Origin: an uncultured Dehalococcoidia bacterium
GTDB lineage: Bacteria; Chloroflexota; Dehalococcoidia; Lucifugimonadales; CATQGZ01
Reading direction: 5' to 3'
Assembly: GCA_958295685.1 (NCBI GenBank)
Contig: OY282365.1
Coordinates: forward strand, 1,054,001 to 1,118,000
DNA length: 64,000 bases
In this document: positions 59,266 through 64,000 of the stretch, in pieces
Layout of the letters: each line of letters begins with the position of its first letter
Position numbering within the stretch: the stretch's first letter is position 1
Notes under the pieces: model-generated
Database searches by the model: none
What the model was told of the DNA's origin: nothing
Seen by the model: only the letters and a program-made list of their open reading frames with translations
Position numbers and translations under genes: made by a program

Positions 59266-60681
59266 ATGAACACGGCCCAGGCAGCTAGCGGTCCCGAGGC
59301 CGCCGCGTCCCCCGAAGAGAACCTCGCCCGCCTGAGACGGCGGCAGAACCGATACCTCCCCAAGATGATGCGGCTCTGCGCCGCCGCTCACCCATACTAC
59401 GCTCCGCTGATGGAAAGGCTCGGCCTCGCCGACGACGACTTCAGGACCGTCGAAGACCTCAGGAAGCTGCCGCCCCTTCCCAAGAAGGAGTACGCGAGGG
59501 ACCCGGAGGCCTTCAGGATGGACCTGAAGGACGTGCCAGACCTGACCCCGGAGGAGACGACGCTGGCCGACATAGTCTATACCGCCGGCTCGACCAGCAA
59601 GCCCGCGCCGTTCTACGACACCGTCCACGACAGGTTCGCCCGGGTCCAGCTCATGGGCAGGGCCGCCGCCATCGCCGGCGTGGGCCCCGACGACACGGTT
59701 ATGAACCTATTCCCGCTATCCTCGGTCCCACACCAGGGCTTCCTCAGCGCCTCCTGGGGCGCCATGGCCTCGGGCGCAAAGCTCCTGGCGGGCATCACCG
59801 GACGCGCCTACCCGGACATCCCGGTGCACCGCCGCATGGACCAGGCCGTCCAGACCGCCGAGCGGCAGAAGGCGACCGTCCTCTGGGGCATCACGACCTA
59901 CGTCCGACGCTTCGTCATGCGCGCCCAGGAGCTCGGCATGGACTTCAGCTCCGTGCGGCTGGCCATGGTCATGGGAGAGCCGTGCCCGCCCTACATGCGG
60001 CAGGACATCCGCTCCAGGCTCATGTCCATGGGCAGCAAGGACCCCTCGACCAATAACGGCTACGGACTCACCGAAACCCAGGGCCCGGCCATGGAGTGTG
60101 TGGAACTCGGCGGAATGCACCAGCCCTCCCCGGAGCAGTTCTTCTTCGAGGTCGTCGACCGAGAGACAGGCGAGCCTCTGCCCGACGGCGAGCCCGGCAT
60201 GATGCTCGTCAGCCACCTCAACCGACGCGGGACCGTCCTGCTCAGATACGTCGGCGGTGACGTGGTCGCGCTCTCACACGAGACGTGCCCGAACTGCGGC
60301 CGCGCCGAGCCCAGGTTCCTCGGAACCCCACGCCGCGCCGACGGCTTCACCAAGGTCAAAGGCACCCTGATCAACCTCGGCTCCCTTCAGGACAGCCTCG
60401 CCGCCATGATGGGGCGCGGCATAGCCGAGTACCAGATAGTGCTGACCACCGAAGACCCCTCGGACACACTCTCACCGGACGTCATGCTGCTCAAGATCGC
60501 CTGCGCTCCGGAGAACCGGCACAGAATCGGCGCCGAGGCGAAGGCCCTGGTCAGAAACGCCGCAGAGATCACCCCGCGCATCGAGTTCCTCCCGGCGGAC
60601 GGCTTCGCCGAGATCGCCGGAGGCTACAAGTTCAAGCGCGTAACCGACGAGCGAGAGCGGCGGCTTCTTGGAAATGAGTAA
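59266..60681 (+). CDS. Phenylacetate-CoA ligase-like AMP-forming enzyme
   Basis: A 471-residue member of the adenylate-forming superfamily. It has YTAGSTSKPAPFYDT (the P-loop-like Thr/Ser/Gly motif), LFPLSSVPHQGF, NNGYGLTETQGPAMECVEL and TVLLRYVGGDVVALS with the conserved Asp, plus CPNCGRAEPRFLGTPRRADG typical of PaaK-like enzymes. It activates an acid as an acyl-adenylate, probably to acyl-CoA. ATG 59266 is chosen; an in-frame ATG at 59140 inside copy G (MEQFGTVFGKN) would add 42 residues. Followed by an overlapping hot-dog enzyme. Confidence 0.86.
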   Translation: MNTAQAASGPEAAASPEENLARLRRRQNRYLPKMMRLCAAAHPYYAPLMERLGLADDDFRTVEDLRKLPPLPKKEYARDPEAFRMDLKDVPDLTPEETTLADIVYTAGSTSKPAPFYDTVHDRFARVQLMGRAAAIAGVGPDDTVMNLFPLSSVPHQGFLSASWGAMASGAKLLAGITGRAYPDIPVHRRMDQAVQTAERQKATVLWGITTYVRRFVMRAQELGMDFSSVRLAMVMGEPCPPYMRQDIRSRLMSMGSKDPSTNNGYGLTETQGPAMECVELGGMHQPSPEQFFFEVVDRETGEPLPDGEPGMMLVSHLNRRGTVLLRYVGGDVVALSHETCPNCGRAEPRFLGTPRRADGFTKVKGTLINLGSLQDSLAAMMGRGIAEYQIVLTTEDPSDTLSPDVMLLKIACAPENRHRIGAEAKALVRNAAEITPRIEFLPADGFAEIAGGYKFKRVTDERERRLLGNE

Positions 60682-61723
60682 GTCCACCGACCTGCTGGAG
60701 ACCGGGGAGGAGCTGGAGCCGCTGGACTTCCACGTGACACGGGAGTTCAACGAGAACTACCTGCACGCCATCGAAGACCTCCACCCAAGATACCAGGACG
60801 CGGACGCCGGCCGCGCGCCCCTCGCGCACACCGCCCTGCTGGTCAACTACAGCAACCTCACCCGCAGCCCATCCTTCCGCCTTCCCGAAGGGGTGTCCGC
60901 CATACACACCCACGAAGAGATCGACCTCGTCGGACTGGCGAGGGTGGGGGAGACCTTCCGCGTTGCCTGGAGGGTCGTCGACACCTACGAGCGCAGGGGG
61001 AGACGCTACCAGGTCATGGAGGCGCTCGTGGCCGCGCAGGGAGGCAGGCCGATACTGCGCCGCCTCAGCGTCAACACCTTCACCGGCGGCCCATACAGGG
61101 GAGTCGAGACCCCGAATCCGCCGCCTCCGTCATCCGAGCAGGCCAAACCGCAGCAGGCAGACGCGGAGACCCCGAATCCACCGCTCCGTCATTCCCGCGA
61201 AAAGCCCGCCGCGTACACCGTTACGAGGCGGGAATCCATCCCCGGCGGGGCGCATCGTCCCGATCCGGGAAGCAGTCCGCTGCCCCGCTCGGCCGAATCC
61301 GGCACGGAAGTCAGGCCCGGACACGAGGCCGCAGGCCCCTCGAAGTACGTCACTTCATACAGAACCTGGCTATTCTCCGGCGGATGGCCCAGATTCGAGG
61401 GCTGGCCCGCCAGAAACGTCCATACCGACCTGGAGGTCGCCCGCGCGTGCGCGCTCCCCGCCAGAGGAGCCTCCGGCGCCATGCTGATCGGCTACCTCGC
61501 AGAGATGATGGTGGACCTCTTCGGTGAGGAGTGGCTCGCGGCCGGCAGGCTCGACCTGAAGTTCCTCCGACTGGTCGAAGTCGACGACCGCGTAGCCGCG
61601 CGCGGAGTCGTTGCGTCCACACACGCCGCCGCCGAGGTGAACCTCTGGTGCGAAAACCAGCGCGGCGAGCAAGTCTGTACCGGAACGGGACATCATCGCC
61701 CGTCTTGCCTGACGGAGTTGTGA
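60674..61723 (+). CDS. Double hot-dog (MaoC/FAS1-type) dehydratase-like protein
   Basis: A 349-residue protein: an N-terminal hot-dog half (HVTREFNENYLHAIEDLHPR, LLVNYSNLTRSPSFRLPEGV, AIHTHEEIDLVGLARVGETF), a roughly 90-residue linker, and a C-terminal half (TDLEVARACALPARGASGAM, YLAEMMVDLFGEEWLAAGRL, GVVASTHAAAEVNLWCENQR). It probably hydrates or dehydrates an acyl-CoA made by the coupled ligase, whose stop it overlaps. Linker residues about 145-215 are encoded by inserted repeat sequence. Exact reaction unknown. Confidence 0.78.
   Translation: MSKSTDLLETGEELEPLDFHVTREFNENYLHAIEDLHPRYQDADAGRAPLAHTALLVNYSNLTRSPSFRLPEGVSAIHTHEEIDLVGLARVGETFRVAWRVVDTYERRGRRYQVMEALVAAQGGRPILRRLSVNTFTGGPYRGVETPNPPPPSSEQAKPQQADAETPNPPLRHSREKPAAYTVTRRESIPGGAHRPDPGSSPLPRSAESGTEVRPGHEAAGPSKYVTSYRTWLFSGGWPRFEGWPARNVHTDLEVARACALPARGASGAMLIGYLAEMMVDLFGEEWLAAGRLDLKFLRLVEVDDRVAARGVVASTHAAAEVNLWCENQRGEQVCTGTGHHRPSCLTEL
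61112..61245 (+). repeat. Direct duplication and REP-like insert inside the hot-dog gene
   Basis: GAGACCCCGAATCCGCCGC (61109 region) recurs as GAGACCCCGAATCCACCGC (61168 region), each followed by CTCCGTCAT. After the second copy comes CGTCATTCCCGCGAAAAGC, and GGCGGGAATCCATC closes the element, the widespread REP-like intergenic sequence also seen near 57309-57336. It stays in frame and lengthens the interdomain linker. Confidence 0.65.
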
Positions 61724-61924
61724 TTCTGGAAACCGCGTAGAAGCCGACGCGCTCTTCCACCTCGGCAACCTGTGGCGCGCCCCTCGCCAGGAAACAGACG
61801 CCCAGGCGATACACACAGCGGCTGCAACCCGTGCTTTCACCCTTCGGAAAAAATGTGAGACAATAATTTTGAGGCAGTAAACAGAACGCGCCTATTTCCT
61901 ATTTCCGCCGACCGGTAGGAGAGC
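61724..61924 (+). other. Gap without recognised gene
   Basis: 201 bases between the hot-dog gene and the broken GT39-like gene. An AT-rich stretch (AAAAAATG, AATAATTTTG near 61846-61872) could hold a promoter; no clear -35/-10 pair was found. AGGAG lies at 61917-61921. Confidence 0.4.
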
Positions 61925-63726
61925 TTGCTCAGAGCTGACATGCACCGATTACGACACTTAACCCCCATCCTACCCGACCGCTTTATCCTGCTTCCTACAG
62001 CCTTCGCAATTCTGGCAACCGCCCTTGTGCTCCTGAGAGTTGCAGACGGGGTGGGCATACTAGGAGACGCGAGGTTCTACCTCGTAAAGGCTGGCGCCCT
62101 CGCAGACGGCGGCCCCGGCCTGCTCTATCTGATCGGCCAAACCACGCATCCCTCCTGGCAGGATTACCTGGTATCTGTAGGCTCCCCCGACTGGCTTACG
62201 CTGGACGCCTCCGTGCTCTGGCCTCCCCTGTACCCCACCCTGCTGGCCGTTGCTGGCGGCTTCACGTTTGACCCCCGCGACGTAGCGGGACCACTCAACG
62301 CCCTCATATTTGGGCTGACACTCTTTGTCGCAGGGCAGTGGCTGCGGCGCCGCATCAAATCCACTTTCCTTGTCGCGCAGGCTTAGCTGCTATCCTGTTC
62401 TCCGCTCCGCTGGCCTGGATCGCATCCTGGGCCTGGAGCGAGGCTCTGTTCATATTGCTGGTCACACTGTCCCTGTACTACAGCGACAGGTTTCTGACCT
62501 CCGGGGAACGCGCTCAACTGATATGGGCGGCCGCATTCACCGCCCTGGCCTGTCTGACTCGCTATGTCGGGGTCGTCCTGCTTCTTGCCGTAGTGCCGTT
62601 GCTGGTTCTACAGCGTGGGCCTGCTCTACTCCAGAAGGTGCGCCGCGCTGGGCTATTTCTCGTTATCGGCGCCGCTCCGCTTGCCATCTGGATGCTGCGC
62701 AATCTGCTCGTTACCGGAACGTTGACCGGACCCAGAAAATCTGACCTCTCTCTGGCGTATGGCATAGAGTATGTGGCGCGAACGCTCAACACCATAGAGG
62801 GTTGGATCCCGCTCATGGTTGATCTGCGGACTGCTACCCTGCGGCTCGACCCCTGGACGGGTAAGATAGTCGGCGCAATACTCATAGGCGCGATTCTGAT
62901 CGCCCTAGCAGCGCTCACAGCCTGGAGTATCCTGCAATGGCGGCGTGGGCTGCACATTGCCACCCTTCCCTCTGTCACCGGTGCCTTCGCATTTTTGTAC
63001 CTCCCCATTGTAACTGTGGCTCCATTGACAGTCGCCGGGCTCCAAGGGGACGAGATTCGCTATATCGTTCCTGCGTATATACCGCTGGTTCTCATGGTCG
63101 TGTTCGCGGCTGACGCACTCCTGAGCAATCGAGCCAAGTTGCATCTGCCGGCGCGTCTGGCATCCGCGCCTCTGATAAGAACTTTCGTGGAGGGTGGGAT
63201 GGGGACACGCGCCCTGGCCGCTGCGCTGATTGTTCCCCTCGCTCTCTCTGTGAGCTACGCCGGATGCCTGAGCATCCGCGACACCTATACCTCCATCTTC
63301 CAACCTGAATACGGCTGGAACGCCGTCGCCTACAACGCCAAGCACATCGGCATAGGGACAGAATCGGTGAGCGGTCGTCTGAAAGAGCTTGTGGGAGACA
63401 CACGCCCGGCAGTCCGCGCCTACTTTGACCTCTACCTCATTGACGGTGCGCTCATCTACCACAGGCGGACGTGCTCTCCGGAAGACATGGACAAGAAGGT
63501 CTTCCTTCACGTCCACCCTGTTCACCCGTTCGTGCTGCCAGCCGTCAGCAAGCACACTGGCTATCACAACTTGGACTTCTTCCCTGACCGCCAGGGCGCC
63601 ATGCTGAATAACGAATGCTTGGCCATAGCTCCATTGCCCGAATACCGAATCAAGCGCATCGACACTGGTCAGCATGACTTCCGAACCACATTCTGGGAAA
63701 CCCACCTCGACCCCTCCCCCCAGTGA
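61925..63726 (+). pseudogene. GT39-like membrane glycosyltransferase gene broken by a frameshift
   Basis: Two overlapping reading frames together make one protein. The first part (to 62386) has MHRLRHLTPILPDRFILLPT, a membrane helix and LTLDASVLWPPLYPTLLAVA, and ends prematurely after RRRIKSTFLVAQA. The second frame (from about 62340) continues with SAPLAWIASWAWSEALFILL, further helices and a soluble end with KKVFLHVHPVHPFVLPAVSK and LPEYRIKRIDTGQHD. A one-base indel near 62370-62390 would restore a single protein of about 600 residues. It is either a recent pseudogene or a sequence error. The C-terminal segment resembles that of the GT39 enzyme at 55.3 kb. The start is TTG 61925 (AGGAG nearby) or ATG 61940. 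Confidence 0.75.
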
Positions 63727-63738
63727 CCGCGTGTCGCC

Positions 63739-63999
63739 GTGCTCCAAAGCAATCACGTTTGCTTTTCGGACTTGTTAGAGGACGCCTTAGCTCTCTTCGA
63801 AGACCTGACATCGCCCGCAGCTAAGGGGGGCAACAGACCGGTAGTGTCCCCCTGGCAGGCGCAGGAATGGCGGGCTAGAGGGGCAACGCTGATGGTGGGG
63901 GTGGATGCCCCGTCCAAGCAACGTCATGGACGGCTGGAACGGCGTGAGTTGTGGGCCTTGGCTGACCCGGAGTTGAACGAGTATGCCGGCAGCGCCTAG
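63739..63999 (+). pseudogene. Fragment of a DDE transposase (ISAs1-like)
   Basis: VLQSNHVCFSDLLEDALALF, a degenerate middle and HGRLERRELWALADPELNEY resemble the central part of ISAs1-family transposases (K-x-N-Q-P-x-L ... H-G-R-x-E-x-R). The catalytic motifs are missing upstream and a stop follows EYAGSA one base before the window end, so this is a remnant. No inverted repeats were seen. Confidence 0.5.
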
Positions 64000-64000
64000 A

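Overview
GC-rich window (I judge roughly 60-65 % GC by eye) from what looks like a free-living Chloroflexota, most likely a Dehalococcoidia/SAR202-type genome. This placement is inference from gene style: an oligopeptide-binding lipoprotein with long Val/Glu/Lys repeats, DUF3500, a CAP protein with a proline/threonine stalk, an M19 dipeptidase and a GMC oxidoreductase. No rRNA gene or other taxonomic marker is present. Genes are densely packed in short operons on both strands, with two tRNA genes.

Layout. 1-4.2 kb: end of grpE, dnaK, then an AAA ATPase plus PIN-nuclease pair. 4.3-8.2 kb (minus): gatC, gatA, an NHL-repeat protein, a DUF3500 protein. 8.5-12.5 kb (plus): ureohydrolase, ABM-like protein, HIBADH-type reductase, CAP-domain protein. 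12.6-15.7 kb (minus): MBL hydrolase, serine hydrolase, M19 dipeptidase. 16.3-18.6 kb: sugar-nucleotide epimerase and UDP-glucose-type dehydrogenase. 18.7-21.7 kb (minus): hypothetical protein and ClpC. 22.3-30.7 kb (plus): peptide ABC operon (binding protein and two permeases, no ATPases), a permease/beta-propeller fusion and a kelch lipoprotein. 31-36.4 kb (minus): a second ABC set, again without ATPases, with a GMC oxidoreductase. 37-38.8 kb: NCS2-like permease with an HATPase-like tail. 39.2-45.5 kb (minus): tRNA-Arg, recO, recR, ybaB, dnaX, ybeY, hflC, hflK. 45.6-52.5 kb (minus): two putative membrane-anchored metallopeptidases, a lineage hypothetical, a CDP-alcohol phosphotransferase with a PimA-like mannosyltransferase, and a hydroxyacid dehydrogenase. 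52.8-64 kb: small basic protein, YihY, tRNA-Pro, enoyl-CoA hydratase, GT39 enzyme, RNase HI translationally coupled to a TIR-like protein, CoA ligase plus hot-dog enzyme, a frameshifted GT39-like gene and a transposase remnant.

The most striking feature is a dispersed regulatory element present seven times (about 8.4, 15.9, 22.0, 36.8, 38.9, 47.9 and 59.0 kb). All seven gaps longer than 300 bases contain exactly one copy, always pointing at the downstream operon. Each copy has a sigma-70-like promoter (TTGACR, 17-18 bp, TA-rich hexamer), an ATG about 6-9 bases after the -10 (apparently a leaderless upstream ORF), a tandem array of about 11-bp units, a conserved core CTCAGCTACGARATG and then one or more units in inverted orientation. 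The unit sequence differs between copies, but array and inverted unit change together. I know of no name for this architecture. It may be a shared leader/attenuator controlling uptake and catabolic operons.

Other points of interest: the ATPase-PIN and TIR-RNase H pairs (possible defence functions), the permease-propeller fusion with a 44-bp palindrome inside the gene, a 13-bp inverted-repeat operator over the clpC promoter, and a G15 tract at the end of the sugar dehydrogenase gene.
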